Source of the DNA: Deltaproteobacteria bacterium
GTDB taxonomy: Bacteria; Myxococcota_A; UBA9160; SMWR01
Assembly (NCBI GenBank): GCA_019313605.1
Contig: JAFDAW010000048.1
Span: forward strand, 1-12,804
Direction of reading: 5' to 3'
DNA length: 12,804 nucleotides
Numbering within the stretch: the stretch's first letter is position 1; each line of letters opens with the position of its first letter. Under the pieces are notes generated by a model. The model had not been told where the DNA came from, ran no database searches, and was given only the letters and a program-made list of their open reading frames with translations. A program made the translations under genes and the position numbers. This document shows, piece by piece, positions 7,192-12,804 of the stretch.

Positions 7192-8210
7192 CCCCCGACC
7201 TTATTCTCGGCATCGAGAGTTCCTGCGACGAAATGGCCGCGGCGGTTGTGCGCGGTGGAACGGAGATCCTGTCCAGCGTCGTTCAGGGCCAGGTCGAGGT
7301 CCACGAGCCCTACGGGGGCGTCGTTCCCGAACTCGCCTCGCGCGACCATGTCCGATGCGTTTCCGCGGTGGTCGAGGCTGCGCTCGCGCAGGCCGGGGTT
7401 CCTTCGCACGAACTCACCGCGATCGCGGTGACCGCAGGACCCGGGCTGATCGGGTCGCTCCTGGTGGGATTGTCTTTCGGCAAGGCGCTCGCGTATCGGC
7501 TCGGTGTTCCGATGGTGGGAGTCCATCATCTGAACGGTCATCTCGCCTCTGCCGAACTCGCCGACGCCTCGCTTCGCGCGCCCTATATCGGCTTGCTCAC
7601 TTCGGGCGGTCACACCGCGCTCTACCGGATCGAGGCCGACGCGACCCCGCAGCTTCTCGGTGAAACCCGCGACGACGCGGTTGGCGAGGCGTTCGACAAG
7701 GTCGCCAAACTGCTCGAACTCGGTTTCCCAGGGGGGCCCGCGGTCTCGGCGGCCGCAGAGTCGGGCGACGCCGCTGCGGTTCGTTTTCCGCGGCCGATGG
7801 TCAATCGCGCGGGTTTCGATTTTTCGTTCAGCGGATTGAAGACCGCGGTCGCATTGGAAGTCGAGCGTCGCGCAGAGCGCGGCGCGCTCGGTGCAGCGGA
7901 TGTCGCCGACATCGCGGCCTCGTTCGAGGCGGCTGCGATCGAGGTTCTCGTGAGTCGCGCGCGTCAGGCCTTGCGCGAGCAGGGCATCGGGCGCCTCACG
8001 GTGGTGGGCGGCGTCGCGGCCAACCGCCGCCTGCGCGCCGAAATGGCGAACGCCGCGGTGGAGGATGGCTTCGAGGTCTCGTTCCCACCGCCTGCACTGT
8101 GCACCGACAACGCTGCGATGATCGCCGCTGCCGGCTCGCAGTTGCTCGCGCGCGGCGATCGCCACGGCCTGGATCTCAACTCGTTCTCGCGCGGCAGCGG
8201 GCCGCTTTGA
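7188..8210 (+). CDS. tsaD: TsaD, tRNA N6-threonylcarbamoyladenosine transferase subunit
   Basis: Transfers threonylcarbamoyl to A37 of ANN-decoding tRNAs (t6A) together with TsaB/TsaE in other bacteria. From position 7188 the product is 340 residues, the normal size. It shows the ASKHA fold motifs: LGIESSCDE (7-15), the metal site H114-L-N-G-H118 in VGVHHLNGHLAS, SGGHT (139-143), FSFSGLKTA, and CTDNAAMIAAAG near the C-terminus. No ATG, GTG or TTG is at the homologous start. CTG 7188 fits best by length and sits in CTGA, overlapping the dksA stop, with GGAG 11 nt upstream. GTG 7140 would add 16 residues with no family support. The function call is secure, the start is not. It ends overlapping the rsmA start. 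Confidence 0.95.
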   Translation: MTPDLILGIESSCDEMAAAVVRGGTEILSSVVQGQVEVHEPYGGVVPELASRDHVRCVSAVVEAALAQAGVPSHELTAIAVTAGPGLIGSLLVGLSFGKALAYRLGVPMVGVHHLNGHLASAELADASLRAPYIGLLTSGGHTALYRIEADATPQLLGETRDDAVGEAFDKVAKLLELGFPGGPAVSAAAESGDAAAVRFPRPMVNRAGFDFSFSGLKTAVALEVERRAERGALGAADVADIAASFEAAAIEVLVSRARQALREQGIGRLTVVGGVAANRRLRAEMANAAVEDGFEVSFPPPALCTDNAAMIAAAGSQLLARGDRHGLDLNSFSRGSGPL

Positions 8211-9049
8211 ACGCCGCGGACATCAAGGCGTTTCTCGCGCGGCACGGGCTGCTCGCACGCCGCGATCTCGGCCAGAACTTCCTGGTCGACGACTCTCTCG
8301 CGGCGCGGCTGGTCGATCTCGCGGGTGTCGAACCGGGCGATCGGGTGATCGAGATCGGCACGGGCCTCGGGGTGCTGACCCGAGCCCTCGCAAAAAAGGC
8401 GCAGCGCGTCGTGACGGTCGAGATCGATGCGGGCCTCGTGCGAGCCCTGCGCGCCGACGCCGCGTTGCCGGACAACGTCGAACTGGTTCACGCCGACGCG
8501 CTCGAGGTCGATCTCGCGGGGTATGCCAGAGCGGGCACCGGACCCGTGCGGTTGGTTTCCAACCTACCTTATCATGTGTCGGCACCCCTGCTGCGCCGAT
8601 GTCTCGACCTTCGCGGCCAGCTGAAGGATTGGTCGGTCATGCTCCAAAGCGAGGTCGCCGTTCGTTTGCTCGCACGGCCCGGATCCCGCGACTACGGATC
8701 GCTTACGGTCTTGCACGGGCTGACGGTGACACTTTCGAAGGGAATGGATCTGTCGCCCAACTGTTTCTTTCCGGTGCCCAAGGTCGACTCGACGTTCGTC
8801 CGCATCACCCCGTTGGAAGCGCCCGTGGTCGCAGAGGGCGAATTGTCGGCCGTGGAGCGGGTGGTGCGCGCGGCATTCGCCACGCGGCGCAAGACGCTCG
8901 TCAACTCGCTCCGGGCCGGAGCGCTCGGGGCCGAACACTCCGTCGACGAACTCAAGGCCGCACTGTCGCGCTGCGCGATCGAGCCGCGCGCGCGCGCCGA
9001 GAGCCTCGAGCCCGCGCAATTGCTCGCGCTCGCGAGAGAGCTCCGCTGA
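8207..9049 (+). CDS. rsmA: RsmA (KsgA), 16S rRNA adenine dimethyltransferase
   Basis: Dimethylates the two adjacent adenines in the 3' helix of 16S rRNA late in 30S assembly, using S-adenosylmethionine. It is 280 residues (about 273 in E. coli). Motifs in order: LGQNFLVD (21-28), SAM-binding E49-I-G-T-G-L-G55, acidic ribose ligand E72 in VEID, D97 in HADALE, catalytic NLPY (119-122), FFPVPKVDS (187-195), and the C-terminal helical domain with RRKTLVNSL (227-235). The TTG start 8207 overlaps the tsaD TGA by two bases (TTTGA), and the product from here begins just before the conserved LGQNF. No ATG is available. It is the last gene of the tol-dksA-tsaD run. Confidence 0.97.
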   Translation: MNAADIKAFLARHGLLARRDLGQNFLVDDSLAARLVDLAGVEPGDRVIEIGTGLGVLTRALAKKAQRVVTVEIDAGLVRALRADAALPDNVELVHADALEVDLAGYARAGTGPVRLVSNLPYHVSAPLLRRCLDLRGQLKDWSVMLQSEVAVRLLARPGSRDYGSLTVLHGLTVTLSKGMDLSPNCFFPVPKVDSTFVRITPLEAPVVAEGELSAVERVVRAAFATRRKTLVNSLRAGALGAEHSVDELKAALSRCAIEPRARAESLEPAQLLALARELR

Positions 9050-9084
9050 CGCCTGGACTCCGGCGAATGCCGTAGCGGGGCGTG

Positions 9085-9114
9085 GCGGCCGCCTGCGGGC
9101 GGGCAGGGGGCCGC
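9085..9114 (+). terminator. GC-rich hairpin downstream of rsmA
   Basis: GCGGCC (9085-9090) pairs with GGCCGC (9109-9114) and, after a single mismatch, CCTGC (9092-9096) with GCAGG (9103-9107), leaving a 6-nt loop. It lies 35 nt past the rsmA stop. The following bases are TTGACA, so there is no U tract. It may be a 3'-end stabiliser or Rho-assisted stop. The TTGACA is a perfect -35 hexamer, but no -10 is found at a usual distance. Confidence 0.35.
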
Positions 9115-9138
9115 TTGACAAAGCCCACCGGATTATCC

Positions 9139-9312
9139 CAACCTCCCGGGGTCGAGAGGGGTCTCGCAGGGTGCGAACTCCATCACGACGCTGGAACCGA
9201 TCAAAGACTCTGTACGCCCTGTGCGCACGCGCCTCGGCCGACAGAAACGACGCCTGGCAACACCCAGAGTAACGCTTGGATCCCCAGCGAGGGACCGAGA
9301 CGGGGGTGGTTG
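9139..9312 (+). ncRNA. Candidate structured leader RNA upstream of panB
   Basis: Four sets of complementary segments nest in order, as expected of one rod-like RNA. CAACC 9139-9143/GGTTG 9308-9312 (plus CCC/GGG). GTCTCG 9161-9166/CGAGAC 9296-9301. CGCTGG 9189-9194/CCAGCG 9284-9289. GATC-x-AAG 9199-9206/CTT-x-GATC 9275-9282, continued after a 4-nt bulge by ACTCTG 9207-9212/CAGAGT 9265-9270. TCTCG can also pair locally with CGAGA 9153-9157, so alternative folds exist. No open reading frame of coding character lies here. Position before a terminator and panB suggests a cis-regulatory leader; a stand-alone sRNA is possible. I cannot match it to a known family by eye. Confidence 0.4.
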
Positions 9313-9348
9313 AGGGGCGGTCAGCGGGCTCGACCGCTTGGCCGACGC

Positions 9349-9383
9349 CGCGCCTCCGGACTTCTCCGGCAGGCGCGTTTTTT
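9349..9383 (+). terminator. Intrinsic terminator in the panB leader (probable attenuator)
   Basis: CGCGCCT (9349-9355) pairs with AGGCGCG (9371-9377), and CCGGA (9356-9360) with TCCGG (9365-9369), with loop CTTC and one bulged C. Six T residues (9378-9383) follow directly. This is a textbook Rho-independent terminator. The T run ends 41 nt before the panB ATG, and no promoter is apparent in that gap, so transcripts of panB probably have to pass it. A hairpin GCGGTC 9317-9322/GACCGC 9332-9337 lies just upstream. The alternative reading is a plain terminator for the rsmA transcript. Confidence 0.85.
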
Positions 9384-9424
9384 GTTCCCGAAAAGCGAAG
9401 CGCGCAGGCCACCCGGAGGTGCGT

Positions 9425-10252
9425 ATGTCCACCGTTACCGCCAAGGCCGCTCGCGAGCACCGCATCACGATCCCGTCTCTTGTGGCACGCAAGAGCCGCG
9501 GCGAGCGCATCTCGATGCTCACCGCCTACGACTTTACGTTCGCGAGCATTTTTGATGCGGCGGATATCGACATCCTGCTCGTCGGCGATTCGCTCGGCAA
9601 CGTCGTACAGGGCCAGGACACGACACTTCCCGTGACGCTCGACGAAATCGTCTACCACACGCGCCTGGTTGCGCGAGGATCCCGCCGCGCAACCGTCGTC
9701 AGCGACATGCCGTTTGGCAGCTACCAGATCTCGGCCGAAGACGCGGTCCGGAACACGATCCGCTGCGTGAAGGATGGCGGTGCGCACGCGGTGAAACTCG
9801 AGGGCGGTGAAGCCATCGCCGCGACGATCGAGCGCATCGTCGCCGCCGAGGTTCCCGTGATGGCTCACGTCGGTCTCACGCCCCAGTCGGTCCACCGGAT
9901 GGGTGGGCACCGCGTTCAGGGCCGCGATGAGGCTGGGCGCAGCCGCGTGATCCGCGATGCGCAGGCCGTTGAAGCCGCGGGCGCCTTCTCGGTGGTGCTC
10001 GAAGGGGTTCCCGAGGATCTGGCCCGCGAGATCACGCAGCTGCTGACGATCCCGACCATTGGTATCGGTGCGGGCATCCACTGTGACGGGCAGGTGCTCG
10101 TGATGCACGACATGCTCGGCCTGACGGACTGGACGCCGAGTTTCGTCAAGCAGTACGCGAACCTCGGCGCGCTCGCCTCGCAGGCCGCTCGCAATTTCGC
10201 CGAAGAGGTTACGAACTCGAAATTCCCCGACGCCCGGCACTCGTACCGGTAA
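9425..10252 (+). CDS. panB: PanB, 3-methyl-2-oxobutanoate hydroxymethyltransferase
   Basis: First committed step of pantothenate synthesis: adds a hydroxymethyl group from methylene-tetrahydrofolate to 2-oxoisovalerate, giving ketopantoate. It is 275 residues (264 in E. coli), the extra being a short N-terminal tail. Mg-binding D55 (GDSLG) and D94 (SDMPFGSY), substrate-contact K124 and E126 (VKLEGG) and catalytic E193 (LEGVP) all align with E. coli D45, D84, K112, E114 and E181. HVGLTPQS and IGIGAG are also family hallmarks. The start is ATG 9425 with a strong GGAGG (9415-9419) at 5 nt. panC follows after 5 nt. A terminator and potential folded leader precede it, so regulation by attenuation is likely (inference). 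Confidence 0.97.
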   Translation: MSTVTAKAAREHRITIPSLVARKSRGERISMLTAYDFTFASIFDAADIDILLVGDSLGNVVQGQDTTLPVTLDEIVYHTRLVARGSRRATVVSDMPFGSYQISAEDAVRNTIRCVKDGGAHAVKLEGGEAIAATIERIVAAEVPVMAHVGLTPQSVHRMGGHRVQGRDEAGRSRVIRDAQAVEAAGAFSVVLEGVPEDLAREITQLLTIPTIGIGAGIHCDGQVLVMHDMLGLTDWTPSFVKQYANLGALASQAARNFAEEVTNSKFPDARHSYR

Positions 10253-10257
10253 CCGGA

Positions 10258-11151
10258 ATGCGTGTCATCGGAACGGTTGCGGAGCTTCAGGCGCTCGCGG
10301 ATCGCGAACGCGCTGCGGGCGCGAAGATTGCGCTGGTGCCCACGATGGGGGCGCTCCACGCCGGCCACCTGTCGCTCGTCGACACGGCGAGCAAGTGCGC
10401 CGACCGGGTCTGGGTTTCGATCTTCGTCAATCCGACCCAATTCGAAAGCGCCGCGGACGCGAGCCGTTACCCGCGCACCCGTGAACAGGACCTGCAGTGC
10501 TGTCGCGATGCGGGTGTCGACGTGGTCTTTGCACCCGAGTGCGATGAGATGGTCGGGCCCGCGAGCCAGACCTGGATCGAAGCGGGGGAGGCCGCCCAGC
10601 CTCTCTGTGGCCGCTCGCGCCCGGGCCATTTTCGTGCGGTTGCGACGATCGTCGCGAAGCTACTGGTCGCCGCGAAGCCGCATCTCGCCGTCTTTGGAGA
10701 GAAGGACTACCAGCAGCTGGCCGTGATCCGCAGCGTGGTTCGCGACCTCGGATTCGACGTCGAGATCGTCGGCGCTCCGACCGTTCGCGAGGCGGATGGT
10801 CTGGCGCTCTCTAGCCGTAACGTCCAGCTTCATCCCGAGGCGCGCCGTCAGGCGGTCGCGCTGGTTCGCGCGCTCGACGCGGCCGAAGGCGCCGTGGCAT
10901 CCGGAGAGTTCGACTCGGCGCGGCTGCTTGAGCGAGCCACCGCGGAGATCGAGAAGGCGCCGCTCGCGCGGGTCGACTACGTCGAACTGCGCGATGCGAG
11001 TTCGCTCGGCCCCGTCGCCGAGAAGCTCGTGGATCCGGCACTGCTCGCGCTGGCTGTTTATTTTGATTCACCCGAGCGCGATGCCGGGAAAGCCATACGG
11101 CTGATCGACAATCGCGTGCTGGATCCGAGGCGCGCCGCCTCTTCTCGATAG
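10258..11151 (+). CDS. panC: PanC, pantothenate synthetase (pantoate-beta-alanine ligase)
   Basis: ATP-dependent condensation of pantoate with beta-alanine, the last step to pantothenate. It is 297 residues, slightly longer than the 283 of E. coli. Nucleotidyltransferase-fold motifs are PTMGALHAGH (28-37, the HIGH-type site), FVNPTQF (56-62), CGRSRPGHF (117-125), FGEKDYQQL (146-154) and LALSSRN (182-188, KMSKS-like loop). ATG 10258 lies 5 nt after the panB stop with only a weak CCGGA before it, so translation is probably coupled to panB. No panD or ilvC/panE gene is in the window. A 112-bp spacer separates it from smpB. Confidence 0.97.
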   Translation: MRVIGTVAELQALADRERAAGAKIALVPTMGALHAGHLSLVDTASKCADRVWVSIFVNPTQFESAADASRYPRTREQDLQCCRDAGVDVVFAPECDEMVGPASQTWIEAGEAAQPLCGRSRPGHFRAVATIVAKLLVAAKPHLAVFGEKDYQQLAVIRSVVRDLGFDVEIVGAPTVREADGLALSSRNVQLHPEARRQAVALVRALDAAEGAVASGEFDSARLLERATAEIEKAPLARVDYVELRDASSLGPVAEKLVDPALLALAVYFDSPERDAGKAIRLIDNRVLDPRRAASSR

Positions 11152-11263
11152 CACGCACCCTCGCATTGAGAGACCCAAAGACCGCGCGCAGCGCGATGCC
11201 CGAGGGCGGGCTTGCTGCTCGACAGCCGGGTACCCTCCCTTTTGGAGGCGTGGAGAAGTAGCA

Positions 11264-11743
11264 ATGGGCGACGGCGACAATCAGCGCAAGGTCATCGCGA
11301 GCAATCGCAAGGCCCGCTACGAGTACGAGATTATCGATACCTTCGAGGCCGGGATGGTGCTCCTGGGCCCCGAGGTGAAATCGCTGCGGGCCGGGAAGGC
11401 GAGCCTCGGCGACGCCTACGGGGAGATTCGGCGCGGTGAGCTCTACCTGCTGAACGCCCACATTGGAGCCTACGAGCAGGCGGGCAGGGCGAACGGGCCG
11501 CCGCTGCGGGAGCGCAAGCTGCTGCTTCATCGGTACGAGTTGTCCCGGCTTGCGGGCCGCGTGGTCGAGCGCGGCCTCACCTTGATCCCACTGCAGCTGT
11601 ACTTCAAGGACGGCCGCGCCAAGGTCGAGCTCGCGCTCGCGCGCGGCAAGCGGCGTTACGACAAGCGGCAGGCGATCCGCAAGCGCGAGAACGATCGTGA
11701 TCTCAAGCGCGTCATGCGGGGGCGCGGCCGCACCCGATCGTAG
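11264..11743 (+). CDS. smpB: SmpB, tmRNA-binding protein of trans-translation
   Basis: Binds the tRNA-like domain of tmRNA and delivers it to stalled ribosomes, its C-terminal tail entering the mRNA channel. It is 159 residues, the family norm (about 160). The diagnostic N-terminal block ASNRKARYEYEII (12-24) with FEAGMVLLGPEVKSLRAG (27-44) is present, as are NAHIGAYEQA and LIPLQLYF. The tail GKRRYDKRQAIRKRE (128-142) supplies the basic, helix-forming decoding-centre segment. ATG start with GGAGAAG about 8 nt upstream. An intrinsic terminator follows. The tmRNA gene itself lies about 790 bp downstream on the same strand. Confidence 0.97.
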   Translation: MGDGDNQRKVIASNRKARYEYEIIDTFEAGMVLLGPEVKSLRAGKASLGDAYGEIRRGELYLLNAHIGAYEQAGRANGPPLRERKLLLHRYELSRLAGRVVERGLTLIPLQLYFKDGRAKVELALARGKRRYDKRQAIRKRENDRDLKRVMRGRGRTRS

Positions 11744-11745
11744 TT

Positions 11746-11773
11746 GCCGGCTGCCTGCCGGTGGGTCTTTTTT
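11746..11773 (+). terminator. Intrinsic terminator after smpB
   Basis: CCGGC (11747-11751) pairs with GCCGG (11757-11761), extended by G11746·U11762, with loop TGCCT. After GGGTC come six T residues (11768-11773). ACCC (11732-11735) can pair with GGGT (11763-11766), bringing the stem base next to the T run. It begins right after the smpB stop. Confidence 0.7.
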
Positions 11774-11873
11774 ACACAATTCTGGTGAATTTCAGCTGGG
11801 GTTTGGCCGATTCAAACAATGGGCCAGAGGGGCCGGCCCAAGCGATTCCGAGCCCAGGCGAAGAGAGTCTTCG

Positions 11874-12272
11874 ATGAACCTATCGACACTGAAGCTTTTG
11901 ATGATCCCCGTCCTGATCTTGGGCGGTTTGTACGCCATTCGCAACTTTACGGGCGAAGTAGCGACCCTCTACACGACCGACAGTGCGGGGCAGAGCCACA
12001 CGACACGAATTTGGGTCGTCGATCACGGACACGAAGTCTGGGTCCGGTCGCTGGACCCGACCAGCCCGTGGCTCGACCGCATCATCAACCAGCCAGACGT
12101 GCAGCTTCGGCGCGGCAGGTCGATCGCCGATTTTCGCGCGACGCCTTATGCCGATCGGCGCACGAGGATCAACGACCTGATGGCCGAGCGCTACGGCTGG
12201 GCGGAGTGGGTCCTTTCCCGGATCGAAACCCGCGAAGCCGCCGTTCCCGTATACCTGGATCCTTTGAGCTGA
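11874..12272 (+). CDS. Small membrane-anchored protein, possibly of the split-barrel nitroreductase (deazaflavin-type) group
   Basis: 132 residues, family not securely recognised. Residues 6-22 form an N-terminal hydrophobic anchor (LKLLMIPVLILGGLYAI). The soluble part has alternating beta-type segments: ATLYTTDSAGQSHTTRIWVVDHGHEVWVRS (30-59), then PWLDRIINQPDVQLRRGRSIADFRA (65-89), and a helical end (RRTRINDLMAERYGWAEWVLSRI). The order 'xLxTTxxxGxxxTTRxWxVxxxxxxWVRS ... PWLxxIxxxPxVxLRRG' recalls F420/FMN split-barrel oxidoreductases of the DDN or PNPOx type, which are usually longer. Ligand binding is unproven. ATG start with GAGAG about 8 nt upstream. Lies alone between the smpB terminator and a repeat element. 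The coding call rests on composition, RBS and domain-like pattern. Confidence 0.7.
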   Translation: MNLSTLKLLMIPVLILGGLYAIRNFTGEVATLYTTDSAGQSHTTRIWVVDHGHEVWVRSLDPTSPWLDRIINQPDVQLRRGRSIADFRATPYADRRTRINDLMAERYGWAEWVLSRIETREAAVPVYLDPLS

Positions 12273-12279
12273 ACTGCAA

Positions 12280-12394
12280 CAGGCGGGGACGCAGGCGGGG
12301 ACGTTGTTGAATAGTTGAATTGCGCACCCCATTCAATGATTCAACAACGTCCCCGTTGGGCGCAATTCAACTATTCAACAACGTCCCCGCCTGC
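12280..12394. repeat. Palindromic REP/MITE-like repeat element
   Basis: Perfect 35-bp inverted arms at 12291-12325 and 12360-12394 surround a 34-bp spacer. The spacer carries a third, 25-bp copy of the right arm's core (12331-12355, 23 of 25 identical to 12365-12389) in direct orientation at a 34-bp period. The left end is a perfect 12-bp tandem (12280-12291 and 12292-12303). The shared core is GGGGACGTTGTTGAAT or its complement. Such non-coding GC/AT mosaic palindromes resemble REP-type repeats mobilised by RAYT (IS200-like) transposases; no transposase gene is present here. The folded RNA could also act as a transcription stop between the upstream gene and ssrA. Confidence 0.85.
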
Positions 12395-12497
12395 CCGCCG
12401 CCGCCGTCTGCGGCTCCCGTTCTCCCGTTGAGCAGTGGGTTCCCCGAGCCCTCCGACCGGCCGTGGACCGCGTTTCCTGACTCTTGTTTGGTAGGGC

Positions 12498-12525
12498 TTG
12501 CCATGCTCTCCGTCGTAACTACCCT
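12498..12525 (+). promoter_or_regulatory. Candidate ssrA promoter
   Basis: TTGCCA (12498-12503) and TACCCT (12520-12525) are 16 nt apart, ending 9 nt before the first base of mature tmRNA. The -35 matches consensus well, the -10 only at three positions. The overlapping TATCTG (12525-12530) is an alternative -10 with poor spacing. Confidence 0.4.
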
Positions 12526-12534
12526 ATCTGGTTC

Positions 12535-12804
12535 GGGGGCGAGCGGTTTCGACGGGTGGTCGAAGGCGAGCGCTGCGTGTCGACATCGTCACAGCTGTCG
12601 TTAAACAAGTGACAAGTTGGTGATTACAATTGCCGACGATAACTATGCACTCGCTGCCTAGCTGAAACTAGGTTAGCGACACCCGTCCGCGACGCCTTCT
12701 AGCGGGTCGCGGGTGTCATAAGAGGGCTGGCCTGCGGAACGCGGCTCCTACGAGCCGCAGGTGAGATCAACTGGAGCTGGGTTCGCGTTGCCACGACTCC
12801 GAGG
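12535..12804 (+). ncRNA. ssrA: tmRNA (transfer-messenger RNA), 3' end beyond the window
   Basis: tmRNA rescues stalled ribosomes by adding a degradation tag. The 5' end GGGGGCGAGC (acceptor-arm strand) and the invariant TTCGACGGG (12548-12556) mark the tRNA-like domain. The tag reading frame GCC GAC GAT AAC TAT GCA CTC GCT GCC TAG (12632-12661) encodes ADDNYALAA, ending in the ALAA recognised by ClpXP-type proteases. The resume codon is probably GCC 12632, judged by tag length. The stop codon lies in a hairpin, CCTAG 12657-12661/CTAGG 12668-12672, as in other tmRNAs. GACACCCG (12678-12685) pairs with CGGGTGTC (12710-12717) in the pseudoknot region. About 270 nt are visible; the 3' acceptor strand and T arm are off the right edge. 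Its protein partner smpB is upstream. Confidence 0.95.

Noticed and set aside
6897..8165. Minus-strand open frame (about 422 codons) antisense to dksA and tsaD
   Set aside because: Complement of two securely identified genes, and no motif or ribosome site.
9115..9136. TTGACA (9115-9120) with GATTAT as a promoter for the panB leader
   Set aside because: The spacing is only 10 nt and no -10 lies at 16-18 nt, so I do not call a promoter, although the -35 hexamer is perfect.
8564..10240. Long minus-strand open frame (about 558 codons) opposite rsmA and panB
   Set aside because: Shadow of high-GC genes on the other strand; Arg/Asp/His-rich with no recognisable domain, and it spans the non-coding leader.
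11152..11263. Short GCCCG-AGGG-CGGGC hairpin between panC and smpB as a terminator
   Set aside because: Only a 5-bp stem with no T run; too weak to call, and no clear smpB promoter was found in the same gap.
12280..12394. Repeats near 12300-12390 as a CRISPR array
   Set aside because: Arms are inverted, spacing is irregular for CRISPR and there is no series of unique spacers or cas gene.
12320..12604. Plus-strand open frame of about 94 codons
   Set aside because: It runs across the inverted repeat and into the tmRNA 5' domain, has no ribosome site and no protein features.

Overview
The window is high-GC DNA from a Gram-negative bacterium. Evidence is a Tol envelope system, a lipoprotein with a lipobox, a periplasmic c-type cytochrome and PepA/RsmA/TsaD of proteobacterial type. 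The sigma-factor and cytochrome sequences, and heavy use of GTG/TTG starts, suggest a deltaproteobacterial-type lineage (Myxococcota, Desulfobacterota or a relative). This placement is inference from motif resemblance, not from a search. Almost all of the window is conserved housekeeping sequence. I see no phage, defence, biosynthetic or CRISPR locus. The interesting material is in the RNA and regulatory layer and in the small oddities of the operons.

Layout. Minus strand, positions 1-2659: an RpoH-like sigma factor (its C-terminal part is off the left edge), a small secreted cytochrome c with an EF-hand-like loop, and leucyl aminopeptidase pepA. pepA and the cytochrome are 65 bp apart and read in the same direction. 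Plus strand, 2743-9049: a tight run tolQ-tolR-tolA-tolB-cpoB(ybgF)-dksA-tsaD-rsmA, with gaps from overlap to 73 bp. It is divergent from pepA across an 83-bp region holding an 18-bp palindrome and a candidate promoter. The pal gene, normally between tolB and cpoB, is absent.

A 375-bp gene-free stretch (9050-9424) precedes panB-panC. It holds a GC-rich hairpin behind rsmA, a long nested potential RNA structure, and a textbook intrinsic terminator ending only 41 nt before the panB start. That arrangement points to transcription attenuation of pantothenate synthesis. Then come smpB with its own terminator, a small membrane-anchored protein of uncertain family, a palindromic repeat element built on perfect 35-bp inverted arms, and the 5' 270 nt of the tmRNA gene ssrA (3' end off the right edge). 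SmpB and tmRNA are the two partners of trans-translation, so the right end is a ribosome-rescue locus.

Functional themes: envelope integrity (TolQRAB, CpoB), stress and stringent transcription control (sigma factor, DksA), translation fidelity and rescue (TsaD for t6A, RsmA for 16S dimethylation, SmpB/tmRNA), and coenzyme A precursor supply (PanB, PanC).
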